A program made the translations under genes and the position numbers. From CAZJBP01 sp964544115 (lineage in GTDB: Bacteria > Verrucomicrobiota > Kiritimatiellia > UBA8416 > JADHWI01), in contig CAZJBP010000167.1 in NCBI GenBank assembly GCA_964544115.1, positions 1 through 7,657 on the forward strand: a DNA stretch of 7,657 bases. The letters are read 5' to 3'. The notes beneath the pieces are model-generated. The model did no database searches. It saw only the letters and a list, made by a program, of their open reading frames with translations, and was not told the origin of the DNA. Below are positions 1 to 6,642 of the stretch, in pieces (position 1 is the stretch's first letter; every line of letters starts with the position of its first letter).

Positions 1-876
1 CCCGGCGGCAAGCACGGGTTCTACTTCTACGATTCGAAGGATCTCAAGAACTGGCGCGAAACCAGCGTGCTGGAAGACATGTACGAGTGCCCGAACCTGT
101 TCCCGCTGCCGGTCGATGGCAACACGGCCGACCTGCGCTGGGTGACGTGGGGGTCGGATTCGGCCTACCTCGTCGGGCAGTTCGATGGAAAGACGTTTAT
201 CCCCGAGGATCCCAAGCGCCGGATGCACTCGGGGGCCTACAGCGCCTCGCAGGTCTTCGCCAACGCCCCCGGCGGGCGGATCGTGCAGATCGGCTGGGCG
301 CACACGTGCGACTTCGACACGACGTTCAGCCAGATGGCGTCGTTCCCGCTGGAACTGAGCCTGAAGACCACCCCCGAGGGCGTGCGGCTGTTCGGGGACT
401 TCATCCCCGAACTGGCCCAGCTGCGGCAGGGCGGCCGCGCGCAGAAGGACGTCGTCGTCAAGGCCGGCGCATCGCTGGAGATCGGCGACGTCACCCAGCC
501 GACGGAGATCGTCGTCGAGTTCGAGCCCGGCGGCGCGTCGGCGGTCAGCCTGACCGGGGCCCAGCTCGATATCGCCTGGGACGCCAAGAGCCAGGAACTC
601 ACCGTCACCGAGCCTGGCAACCCCGGCGGCCGGTGGGGATTCTGGGGCGAGCTGGGGCGAAAAGTCCGCCAGGCGCCCAAGAACGGGCGGCTCACACTGC
701 ACATCCTGCTGGACGACTCGTCGGTCGAAGTCGTCAGTGGCGGTGGGGAGAATTACGTCATCGAGGGCCGAATGTATTGGAGGCTCGGCGAGAAATCGCC
801 CCTGACGATCCGGGCCGAGGGCGGCGACGTGAAGTTTTGCCGCCTGGAAGTCTATCCGCTGAAATCAATCCACTGA
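1..876 (+). CDS. GH32 family glycoside hydrolase (levanase/fructosidase-like), 5'-truncated
   Basis: The reading frame is open from base 1, so the gene begins before the window; 291 residues remain, numbered here from base 1. GH32 enzymes hydrolyse beta-fructosyl bonds in levan, inulin, sucrose or sucrose-6-phosphate. The E-C-P box is at residues 29-31 (Y-E-C-P-N), where Glu29 is the expected acid/base. The nucleophile Asp region is missing with the N-terminus. Downstream are family-typical segments: Q-I-G-W (96-99), F-S-Q-M-A-S-F-P (109-116, matching the N-Q-M-x-F-P-type stretch of levanases), then the C-terminal beta-sandwich with D-x-S-S-V-E-V ending at about residue 244. The box reads ECPN where many relatives have ECPD. 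Any signal peptide would lie outside the window, so export cannot be judged. It is followed after 30 nt by an aldolase and two kinases that fit use of released fructose. The family is secure; the substrate (levan, inulin or sucrose) is not determined. Confidence 0.9.
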   Translation, partial: PGGKHGFYFYDSKDLKNWRETSVLEDMYECPNLFPLPVDGNTADLRWVTWGSDSAYLVGQFDGKTFIPEDPKRRMHSGAYSASQVFANAPGGRIVQIGWAHTCDFDTTFSQMASFPLELSLKTTPEGVRLFGDFIPELAQLRQGGRAQKDVVVKAGASLEIGDVTQPTEIVVEFEPGGASAVSLTGAQLDIAWDAKSQELTVTEPGNPGGRWGFWGELGRKVRQAPKNGRLTLHILLDDSSVEVVSGGGENYVIEGRMYWRLGEKSPLTIRAEGGDVKFCRLEVYPLKSIH

Positions 877-906
877 CGGCGTCAAATACGGGATTGGGCC
901 ACGCCG

Positions 907-1758
907 ATGAAGTTCCTGCCCATGAAGACGCTGATGGCGCATGCGCTGAAGCATGGCTATGCCGTGCCCTCCTTCTGCGCCTGGAACGCCGAGGTCATGG
1001 AGACCATCCTGCAGGTCTGCCGACGGCTGAAGTCGCCGGTGATCCTGATGGCTGGGCCGGGTGAGTTTCCGGTGCTGGGGCCTGCGGCCAACGCCGCCGT
1101 GGCCCGCGCGTTGCTGGCACACTACAAGGTCAAGGCCGCGCTCCACCTGGATCACGGGGATTCCATGGACATGGTGAAGGCGTGCGTCAAGGCGCAGTTC
1201 ACCTCCGTGATGCTGGACTTCTCCACCCGGAGCTTTGAGGAGAACGCCGCCGCATTGCGTAAGGTCTGCCGGCTGTGCCACCCCAAGGGAATCACGGTGG
1301 AAGGCGAAATCGGCGCCGTGGGCAAGTGCGACAGCAGCACGGTGGAAGGCTCCAAGGGGTCCCGGCTGACGGACCCGGACGAAGCGGTAGAGTATGCCAG
1401 GGTCACGGGAGTGGACTGCCTGGCGGTCTCCATCGGCAACGCCCATGGCGCCTATGTCAAGCTGCCGAAGTTCGATTTCGACCGGCTCGCACAGATCCAC
1501 GAGAAGGTACGGATCCCGTTGTCCCTGCACGGCGGCACAGGCACCCCGGACGCCGATCTGCGGGCCGCGATCTCCCTGGGCATGGCGAAGGTCAACGTGG
1601 CCACCGCGCTGATCAGCGCCTACCGCGAATCCCTGCTGACCCAGTGGAACGCGAAACAGAACCTGTGGACCCCCATGGCGCAGGGCGAGGCGCTGAAGGA
1701 CGTTGCCCGCGCCGTAGAAGAATGGGTGGTCCGGCTGAACGCGGACGGCAAAGCGTGA
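907..1758 (+). CDS. Class II (zinc) ketose-bisphosphate aldolase, GatY/KbaY/Fba type
   Basis: A 283-residue protein, close to the usual 284-286 of GatY/KbaY. Class II aldolases reversibly split ketose-1,6-bisphosphates (fructose or tagatose type) into dihydroxyacetone phosphate and an aldehyde, using Zn2+ in the cytoplasm. Visible motifs are L-H-L-D-H-G (79-84) with proton donor Asp82 and zinc ligand His83, V-E-G-E-I-G (131-136), G-N-A-H-G with His180, L-H-G-G-T-G with His208, and K-V-N-V-A-T (228-233). From memory, the Asp82/His83/His180/His208 numbering matches GatY/KbaY. The L-T-D-P-D-E-A loop (154-160) is also typical. The ATG at 907 gives the normal N-terminus (M-K-x-L-x-x-A before G-Y-A-V-P-S-F); no strong ribosome binding site precedes it. 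One oddity is F-C-A-W-N at 23-27, where relatives usually have F-N-x-x-N. Fructose-1,6-bisphosphate is the likely substrate given the GH32 gene and two kinases, but tagatose or another ketose bisphosphate is possible. Confidence 0.9.
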   Translation: MKFLPMKTLMAHALKHGYAVPSFCAWNAEVMETILQVCRRLKSPVILMAGPGEFPVLGPAANAAVARALLAHYKVKAALHLDHGDSMDMVKACVKAQFTSVMLDFSTRSFEENAAALRKVCRLCHPKGITVEGEIGAVGKCDSSTVEGSKGSRLTDPDEAVEYARVTGVDCLAVSIGNAHGAYVKLPKFDFDRLAQIHEKVRIPLSLHGGTGTPDADLRAAISLGMAKVNVATALISAYRESLLTQWNAKQNLWTPMAQGEALKDVARAVEEWVVRLNADGKA

Positions 1759-1775
1759 CACCGCGGGGACGCACC

Positions 1776-2537
1776 GTGAAGACGGATGTTGATCTGAATC
1801 TGGACGGAAGGAAATCCCGGATCACGGTAGCCGACGACGACTTGGAAACGGTGTTCCTCCCGGTGCTCCGCGAGCTGGAAAGGCAATGGCGCAGGCGCCG
1901 GGGACGCTTCATCGTCTTCCTCAGCGGTCCGCCCGGCTCCGGCAAGACCACCTTGGCGGCGCTCTGGGAGCAACTCGCACGCGAAGGCCGGATCGACGCG
2001 CCGCTCCAGGCGCTGCCGATGGATGGCTTTCACTACCCGAACCGCGTGCTCGATTCGCAAGTGGTCACCCTCGACGGCACTCCCATGCCCCTGCGGCGGA
2101 TCAAGGGCAGACCCGAATCGTTCGACCTGCCGTCGATCCGGCAGTCGCTGCATGCGCTGAAGGCGGGCGATCCGGTGCGCTGGCCGCGCTATGACCGCAA
2201 CCTGCACGATCCCGTGCCCGACGCCATTTCGGTGCTCACGGAGGGCATTGTCATCGTCGAAGGACTCTACATGCTGCTCGACCGTCCGGACTGGAAGGAC
2301 CTGCGCGCCGAGGCGGACTGGGGCGTCTTCGTGGAGTGCCCGGCCGACGTGTCGCGCGCAGACCTCCTGGCGCGGAATCTCCGCAAGGGGCAATCCGTCG
2401 AGGCGGCCACCGCCCATTACAACCTGGTCGACCACTATACGTGGCGATTGACGATGGAGCACCGTCAGGGCATCAATGTGCTCATTCGGATCGGACCTGG
2501 ACGACGGCCCGAGATCGTGCCAACTACCCATGCATAA
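1776..2537 (+). CDS. P-loop sugar/nucleoside kinase-like protein (uridine kinase/FrcK/YggC-like)
   Basis: A 253-residue ATP-binding kinase of the phosphoribulokinase/uridine kinase/pantothenate kinase superfamily. Walker A is G-P-P-G-S-G-K-T at 51-58. M-D-G-F-H-Y-P-N (82-89) is the substrate-side motif shared with pantothenate kinase-like proteins. K-G-R-P-E-S-F-D (110-117), P-R-Y-D-R (137-141) with H-D-P-V-P (144-148), and the hydrophobic strand ending V-E-G-L-Y (161-165) follow in the family order. FrcK of rhizobial fructose uptake operons and E. coli YggC are the nearest named relatives I can place by motif, so a sugar such as fructose is a reasonable substrate; a nucleoside is not excluded. 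I chose the GTG at 1776 because GGGGA at 1765-1769 lies 6 nt upstream. An in-frame GTG at 1755 would overlap the aldolase stop (GTGA) and add seven residues but has a weaker ribosome binding site. The 3' end overlaps the PfkB gene by 8 nt, suggesting coupled translation. Confidence 0.78.
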   Translation: MKTDVDLNLDGRKSRITVADDDLETVFLPVLRELERQWRRRRGRFIVFLSGPPGSGKTTLAALWEQLAREGRIDAPLQALPMDGFHYPNRVLDSQVVTLDGTPMPLRRIKGRPESFDLPSIRQSLHALKAGDPVRWPRYDRNLHDPVPDAISVLTEGIVIVEGLYMLLDRPDWKDLRAEADWGVFVECPADVSRADLLARNLRKGQSVEAATAHYNLVDHYTWRLTMEHRQGINVLIRIGPGRRPEIVPTTHA

Positions 2538-3474
2538 GACCCTCGACTGCGTGCTGTGCGCTTCCTGCGGCGCGGATCTGCTGGTGCGGCCGGTGCCCCT
2601 GGAAGCGCCCATCGGCGCCGGCGCGGTCATCAAGACCGAGCCGGTGCGCCTGATGACCGGCGGTCTCGCCTGCAACGCGGGGATTGGCATGCGGCGACTC
2701 GGCATGAAGACCGCCGTGCTCGCCTATGTCGGGGCCGACGAATGGGGCGATATGATCCGCCGTCGCCTGGAGAGCGAAGACGTCGATTGCTGCGGACTCC
2801 TGCGCCACCCCACTTCCGGCACCAGCACGACGGCCGTGCTCATCGACGCCGGCGGCGAACGGAGTTTCGCCCACCATGGCGGCGCATCGTACCGGCTGGA
2901 TCGCGCCACCATGCTCGCCCATCTCGAGCTCTTCGCCCGCAGCCGCATGATGCTGGTGGGGTACTATTCGCAGATGCCGGATCTCGAGGAAGACCTTCCC
3001 GACGTGCTCGCGGCCATACGGGCAACCGGCTGCCGGACGGCGCTGGATACCGGAGGCTCCGGAGGCTCCATGCAGCCGCTCGATCGCATCCTCCCGCATC
3101 TGGATGTCTACGTCCCCAGCCACAACGAGGCCTCACACCAGACCGGCCAGTCCGATCCGCGCGCCATCATCGACACGTTCCGTCGCTGTGGCGCGCCGGG
3201 GATTCTGGGCGTGAAACTGGGCGCCGAGGGCGTGCTGCTCAGTCCGTCCGCAGGCGAATACATCAGCGTGCCGTGCGTCCCGCCGCCCGGTCCGATCCTC
3301 GACACGACCGGCGCGGGAGACGCCTTCTTCGCCGGGCTGCTCACCGGCCTGCTGCGGGGCATGAACGTGGCGGAAGCGGGGCGCCTGGGCGTGGCCACGG
3401 CCGCGTGCTGCATCGCCGCGCTGGGCGCGACCGAAGGCATCCGTCTGGATCGCGTGACGCAACTTCTCGGCTAG
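2530..3474 (+). CDS. PfkB-family carbohydrate kinase
   Basis: A 314-residue ribokinase-fold (PfkB) kinase that would phosphorylate a sugar or sugar phosphate with ATP. The glycine-rich substrate lid and first signature appear as T-G-G-L-A-C-N-A-G-I-G (43-53) followed by R-R-L-G and V-G-A-D-E-W-G (67-73). The second signature is D-T-T-G-A-G-D-A-F-F-A-G-L (258-270), with Asp264 the catalytic base and G-A-G-D forming the anion hole. K-L-G-A-E-G (229-234) is also typical. The ATG at 2530 overlaps the upstream kinase stop by 8 nt and places the first strand correctly; an in-frame ATG at 2476 lies inside the upstream gene and would add 18 unrelated residues. The N-terminus carries C-x-x-C-x-x-C (Cys7, 10, 13), unusual for the family. 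Candidate activities are fructokinase, 1-phosphofructokinase or 6-phosphofructokinase, suggested by the neighbouring aldolase and GH32; the sequence alone does not choose among them. Confidence 0.88.
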   Translation: MHKTLDCVLCASCGADLLVRPVPLEAPIGAGAVIKTEPVRLMTGGLACNAGIGMRRLGMKTAVLAYVGADEWGDMIRRRLESEDVDCCGLLRHPTSGTSTTAVLIDAGGERSFAHHGGASYRLDRATMLAHLELFARSRMMLVGYYSQMPDLEEDLPDVLAAIRATGCRTALDTGGSGGSMQPLDRILPHLDVYVPSHNEASHQTGQSDPRAIIDTFRRCGAPGILGVKLGAEGVLLSPSAGEYISVPCVPPPGPILDTTGAGDAFFAGLLTGLLRGMNVAEAGRLGVATAACCIAALGATEGIRLDRVTQLLG

Positions 3475-3485
3475 GAGCTCGTGCT

Positions 3486-4211
3486 CTATTCGTCGTCGCT
3501 CCTCAGGCCGATGGCCGCGCGGGCAAAGCGTCGCCCGAGCTCGATCGCGCCCATGGTGCTGTAGTGCATGTCGTCGCCGCAGAAGGGCAGGTCGATCGTC
3601 TCGAACACCGCCGTCCGCGGCACCGCCGCCTGCACCCTCAACTGCGCCTCGCGCACCTTGTCCGCATAGACCCAGATGGGCGACTCGGAAATCTTCCCAA
3701 AGACAAAGTCCATGGCAGGCGCGTTGAGATCCTGTCGCAGGCTCTCGATGAACAGCGTGAGGTTGCGCTCGTACGACTCGGCCTTGACCAGGTCGTTGTG
3801 AGCATCGCCTTCGCCCTGCATCCAGAGCATCCCGACGAGCTTCGCGGCGTGATGCGTGGCCAGGGCCGCTCGCACCAGCGGCAGCAGCGCGAGGTAGTGC
3901 GGCCCAGCCGGTCCTCGCCCGGCATTGGGTGAGCGCCAATCCACGTAGATGCTGCCCAGCCCGAATTCCGGTTTAACCAGCAGAATGCGCCTTTCCGGGA
4001 ATGCCCTCGCCATCTCGTGCCCAAAGCCAACCTCCGGCCCGAACCCTCCGGCACCGGGTACAAGCTCGCGCCACGCTCCGGCCCAGTGGATGGACACGTT
4101 GGACGGGGGCACCTGCCACTCCGCTGACAATTCGGCCCCCACGGGCCCATAGCCGATCATGTTCGACTGGCCGGCCAGGATCCAGACTTCCTCGGGCAGT
4201 TCGGGTGTCAC
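3486..4211 (-). CDS. SASA-type (sialate O-acetylesterase-like) carbohydrate esterase
   Basis: A 241-residue SGNH-fold esterase of the SASA/DUF303 type, which removes acyl (usually acetyl) groups from sugars. The nucleophile block is A-G-Q-S-N-M with Ser16. G-P-E (58-60) supplies the second block, W-M-Q-G-E-G-D-A (130-137) is the typical SASA block, and D-D-M-H (213-216) gives Asp213 and His216 of the triad. The GTG start at 4211 is preceded on this strand by AAGGGA about 10 nt away and places Ser16 close to the N-terminus, as normal for the fold. There is no hydrophobic leader, so the product looks cytoplasmic, unlike many polysaccharide esterases. It converges on the PfkB gene (11 nt apart) and diverges from the glycyl radical enzyme gene, so it is transcribed separately from both operons. 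The substrate is unknown; an acetylated mono- or oligosaccharide taken into the cell is plausible. Confidence 0.85.
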   Translation of the reverse strand: MTPELPEEVWILAGQSNMIGYGPVGAELSAEWQVPPSNVSIHWAGAWRELVPGAGGFGPEVGFGHEMARAFPERRILLVKPEFGLGSIYVDWRSPNAGRGPAGPHYLALLPLVRAALATHHAAKLVGMLWMQGEGDAHNDLVKAESYERNLTLFIESLRQDLNAPAMDFVFGKISESPIWVYADKVREAQLRVQAAVPRTAVFETIDLPFCGDDMHYSTMGAIELGRRFARAAIGLRSDDE

Positions 4212-4269
4212 GGGCTGTGAATCCCTTTCTTTGTGGTTCGTCCGGGGCTAGGGCTACCGCGGAGGCTCT

Positions 4270-4321
4270 ATTTGGAACTCAGGAAATCAGGAAGGGTTGA
4301 AACGATCCCTGAGTTCCAGAT
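4270..4321. repeat. 14-bp inverted repeat, possible operator or leader hairpin
   Basis: The left arm at 4270-4283 contains TGGAACTCAGG and the right arm at 4308-4321 contains CCTGAGTTCCA. These 11 bp are perfect complements, and the pairing extends three more positions outward with one G-T pair. The loop is 24 nt. No T-run follows the right arm beyond a short TTT, so a terminator is unlikely. Its place between divergent genes suggests a regulator-binding site or a structured leader; which one is inference. Confidence 0.55.
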
Positions 4322-4411
4322 TTGCGCCCTGCAACTCCGGTGCGATGAAGGTCCAACGATTCGATGGGTTTCGCAAGATCAAACGATCTCGCTGCGGGGC
4401 CGGATTTGGCG

Positions 4412-4441
4412 TTGACTCGGAAGGCCGGCTGCGTGGAATGT
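4412..4441 (+). promoter_or_regulatory. Weak candidate sigma70-type promoter for the glycyl radical enzyme operon
   Basis: TTGACT at 4412-4417 matches five of six bases of the -35 consensus. The only -10-like hexamer at reasonable spacing is GAATGT at 4436-4441, 18 nt downstream, which is a poor match. A start near 4448 would leave a leader of about 20 nt, just enough for the ribosome binding site. The host's promoter rules are unknown, so this is tentative. Confidence 0.18.
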
Positions 4442-4452
4442 CAGGGCCCTCA

Positions 4453-4458
4453 GAGGGG
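4453..4458 (+). promoter_or_regulatory. Ribosome binding site deciding the glycyl radical enzyme start
   Basis: GAGGGG lies 9 nt before the ATG at 4468. It supports this start over the in-frame upstream TTG at 4297 and ATGs at 4345 and 4438, for which I noted no comparable site. Confidence 0.6.
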
Positions 4459-4467
4459 TGTCGGAAT

Positions 4468-6642
4468 ATGAAGTCAGCTGCCATTCCGGAAGCGGATGAT
4501 CGTACCGTCGCGGGAGCGACCCGCCGCGTGGAGCGCCTGCGCGGGCGCATGCTTGACGCTGCCCACGCGCGGCACCGCATCTTCCTGCCGAAAGACTGGT
4601 CCGTGCGCGACCTCCCCTGCGGCCTGGCCGAGCGCAAGGCCCGCGCCATGAACCTGCTGATCGAGCGCATGCCCGTCTTTATCGACGATGACGAGCTCAT
4701 TGTCGGCGGGCGGACGGTGTTCGGGCGGCGTGAGGCGGGTCTCGAGTCCCTCGACCGGCCGCCGCGGCCGAGTGACGACGTCGTGCCCAATTGCTTCCCG
4801 TCCTACGCGCGACCCGAGGAGATCTCGGAGCTCGGACACTGCGAAGGAGGTTCGCAGGGCCACTACGTGCCGAACTACCCGAAGGTGATGAAGCTGGGAT
4901 TCGGCGGCATCCTCGGCCAGGCGCGCGCGCGGCTGGCACGCGAGACCGATCCAGCCCGGCAGGACTTCTTGCGCGCCGTCTGCGTCGCCTTCGAAGGCGC
5001 CGGGGTCCTCGCGCGACGCTATGCCGAGTTGGCCGAAGCGATGGCGGCGGACGCCGCGCCGGAGCGCGCGGCGGAACTGAGGGCCATCGCCACGGTGTGC
5101 CGAGCCATCGCCACCGAGCCACCGCAAACCTTTCACGAAGCGTGTCAGCTGGCGTTCTTCGTCCATCTGCTGGCGGTCATTGAAAACCATTTCCTCATGT
5201 CGCAAGGCCGGATGGACCAGTATCTGCTGCCGACGTACCTCACGTGCGATCCAGCCGAGGCGGCGACCCTGATCCGGTGCCTGCTCATCAAGCTGAACGA
5301 CCAAGGCGACGTGCGGTTGGGCGATATAGCGTACGATGGGGAGGATAACGTGGTGCTGGGCGGGCTTCTGCCGGATGGCAGCGACGGCGTCAACGCGCTG
5401 ACCTACGCGCTCCTCGACGCGCTGGAAGACGTGAACCTGCCGAATCCCGAGATCGCGGCCCGCGTCCATCGCGACAGCCCGTCCGCATACGTCGAACGGC
5501 TGGCGCGGCTGTCCGTGAAGCACTTCGCGCAGCTGGCGTATTTCAACGACGACGCGTTCGTGCCGTCGCTGGAGGGCGTGGGGTTTGCGCCCGGCGATGC
5601 GCGCGACTACGTCCTGGACGCTTGCCAGGACGTCTTGATCGAGGGCAAGAGCAGCTTCTTCCTGCTTTCCTGCGTCTCATTGACGAGCACCGTGCTGGAG
5701 ACGCTTGCCGAGGCCGACGACGACTGGGCCTTCGACCGGTTCCTGGGGCGCTGCAAGGAGCGGATCGCCGCCGCAGTTCAGCGGGACGTTGAGAACTACA
5801 ACGCCCAGGAACGCCTCGGTCGCCCGGTGACGATCCTGCCGTTCCTGTCGGGCACGATGGACGACTGCGTGGAGAAGGGGTTGGACATGACGCAGGGCGG
5901 GCTGCGGTTCGCCAACAAGGGCATGATGGTCGGGGCTCCCGTTACGGCCATCAACAGCTTGGCAGCCCTGCGGCAGGTCGTATTCGAGAAGAGACACGCC
6001 ACGTGGAGCGAAGTGAAGGCCGCGCTGGCAGCCAACTGGGAAGGCCGTGAGGCACTCCGCCAGGAGTGCATTCAGTCGCCGAAGTGGGGCAACGACGACG
6101 ATACCGTGGACTCGCTCGGCAAGGATCTCATCGAGTTCGCCTGCCGCGAGATGATGAAGTACCGCACGGCCAGCGGCGCCCGCGTGCTGGCGGGCGTGCA
6201 CCAGCCGCATTCCTATGGCGCGGGACGCAACTACCCTGCGACCCCGGACGGACGGCACAACCAGGACGCGATCCCAGTCACGCTGAGTCCCGCCAATGGC
6301 ACGGACCGGCACGGACCAACGGCGGCCATGACGTCGGCGACGAAGATTGATCCTATGCTTTGCCAGTGGAACAGTGCGCTCCTTCTGAGCTTCCATCCGA
6401 CGGCGGTCCGCGGCACTGCCGTCCTGCAAAAGTTCGTCTCCCTGCTGAGGACCTTCTTCTCCATGGGCGGAATGCAGTTGGAACTCAACGTCGTGGACGC
6501 CGACACGCTGCGGGCTGCGCAACGCGAGCCAGGCGAGTATCGGGATCTGGTCGTGCGCGTCTGGGGGGTGAGTGCACGATTTATCGAGCTGTGCAAGGGC
6601 TACCAGGACGACGTTATTGCCCGGACGGAGCATGCCCTGTGA
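4468..6642 (+). CDS. Glycyl radical enzyme of the pyruvate formate-lyase family, substrate unassigned
   Basis: A 724-residue protein of the PFL/dehydratase-type glycyl radical family, which uses a glycyl and then a cysteinyl radical to break C-C, C-O, C-N or C-S bonds without oxygen. The N-terminus (R-V-E-R-L-R, then I-D-D-D-E-L-I-V-G) is typical. G-H-Y at 131-133 before N-Y-P-K-V-M places His132 where dehydratases have an active-site His. The thiyl Cys is most likely Cys386 in D-A-C-Q-D, aligned with G-C-V-E of dehydratases; Cys402 is an alternative. G-N-D-D-D (541-545), A-T-P-D-G-R (591-596) and G-P-T-A (616-619) are family landmarks. The glycyl loop is R-V-W-G-V-S-A-R-F with Gly700, followed by the usual Q-D-D-V-I-x-R-T tail. 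Cys386 to Gly700 is 314 residues, against 315 for Cys419-Gly734 in E. coli PFL. There is no PFL-type Cys-Cys pair, so it is probably not a true pyruvate formate-lyase. It overlaps its activase gene by 4 nt. Confidence 0.92.
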   Translation: MKSAAIPEADDRTVAGATRRVERLRGRMLDAAHARHRIFLPKDWSVRDLPCGLAERKARAMNLLIERMPVFIDDDELIVGGRTVFGRREAGLESLDRPPRPSDDVVPNCFPSYARPEEISELGHCEGGSQGHYVPNYPKVMKLGFGGILGQARARLARETDPARQDFLRAVCVAFEGAGVLARRYAELAEAMAADAAPERAAELRAIATVCRAIATEPPQTFHEACQLAFFVHLLAVIENHFLMSQGRMDQYLLPTYLTCDPAEAATLIRCLLIKLNDQGDVRLGDIAYDGEDNVVLGGLLPDGSDGVNALTYALLDALEDVNLPNPEIAARVHRDSPSAYVERLARLSVKHFAQLAYFNDDAFVPSLEGVGFAPGDARDYVLDACQDVLIEGKSSFFLLSCVSLTSTVLETLAEADDDWAFDRFLGRCKERIAAAVQRDVENYNAQERLGRPVTILPFLSGTMDDCVEKGLDMTQGGLRFANKGMMVGAPVTAINSLAALRQVVFEKRHATWSEVKAALAANWEGREALRQECIQSPKWGNDDDTVDSLGKDLIEFACREMMKYRTASGARVLAGVHQPHSYGAGRNYPATPDGRHNQDAIPVTLSPANGTDRHGPTAAMTSATKIDPMLCQWNSALLLSFHPTAVRGTAVLQKFVSLLRTFFSMGGMQLELNVVDADTLRAAQREPGEYRDLVVRVWGVSARFIELCKGYQDDVIARTEHAL

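Larger units (their letters stand above)
4212..4467. other. Divergent intergenic region between the esterase and glycyl radical enzyme genes
   Basis: These 256 nt separate two divergently transcribed genes and must hold both promoters if each gene has its own. The frame of the glycyl radical enzyme stays open back to 4297, but the extra residues do not resemble the family N-terminus, so I treat the stretch as non-coding. It contains the inverted repeat at 4270-4321, a small hairpin AGATC-AAAC-GATCT (4376-4389), and an 8-bp palindrome AGGGCCCT (4443-4450) just before the ribosome binding site. I see no known riboswitch. Confidence 0.6.

Noticed and set aside
1620..2705. 361-codon open frame on the - strand opposite the P-loop kinase
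   Set aside because: It is antisense to a gene with clear Walker A and family motifs and resembles no family I know; long antisense frames are expected at this GC content.
3471..3490. Terminator hairpin between the convergent PfkB and esterase genes
   Set aside because: Only a 4-bp GAGC/GCTC stem can be formed in the 11-nt gap; it is too weak to call.
2556..3932. 458-codon open frame on the + strand overlapping the PfkB and esterase genes
   Set aside because: It is Arg/Pro/Ala/Gly-rich, has no recognisable motif, and crosses the ends of two convergent genes with clear families. It is a shadow frame of GC-rich DNA.
4297..4467. N-terminal extension of the glycyl radical enzyme from the upstream TTG
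   Set aside because: The added 57 residues do not look like the family N-terminus, overlap the inverted repeat, and the ATG at 4468 has a good ribosome binding site.
4474..5523. 349-codon open frame on the - strand opposite the glycyl radical enzyme
   Set aside because: It is entirely antisense to a well-supported gene and rich in Arg, Val and His without domain motifs.
4468..6642. True pyruvate formate-lyase (PflB)
   Set aside because: The Cys-Cys pair of PFL is absent, and the activase has the two ferredoxin motifs that PflA lacks.
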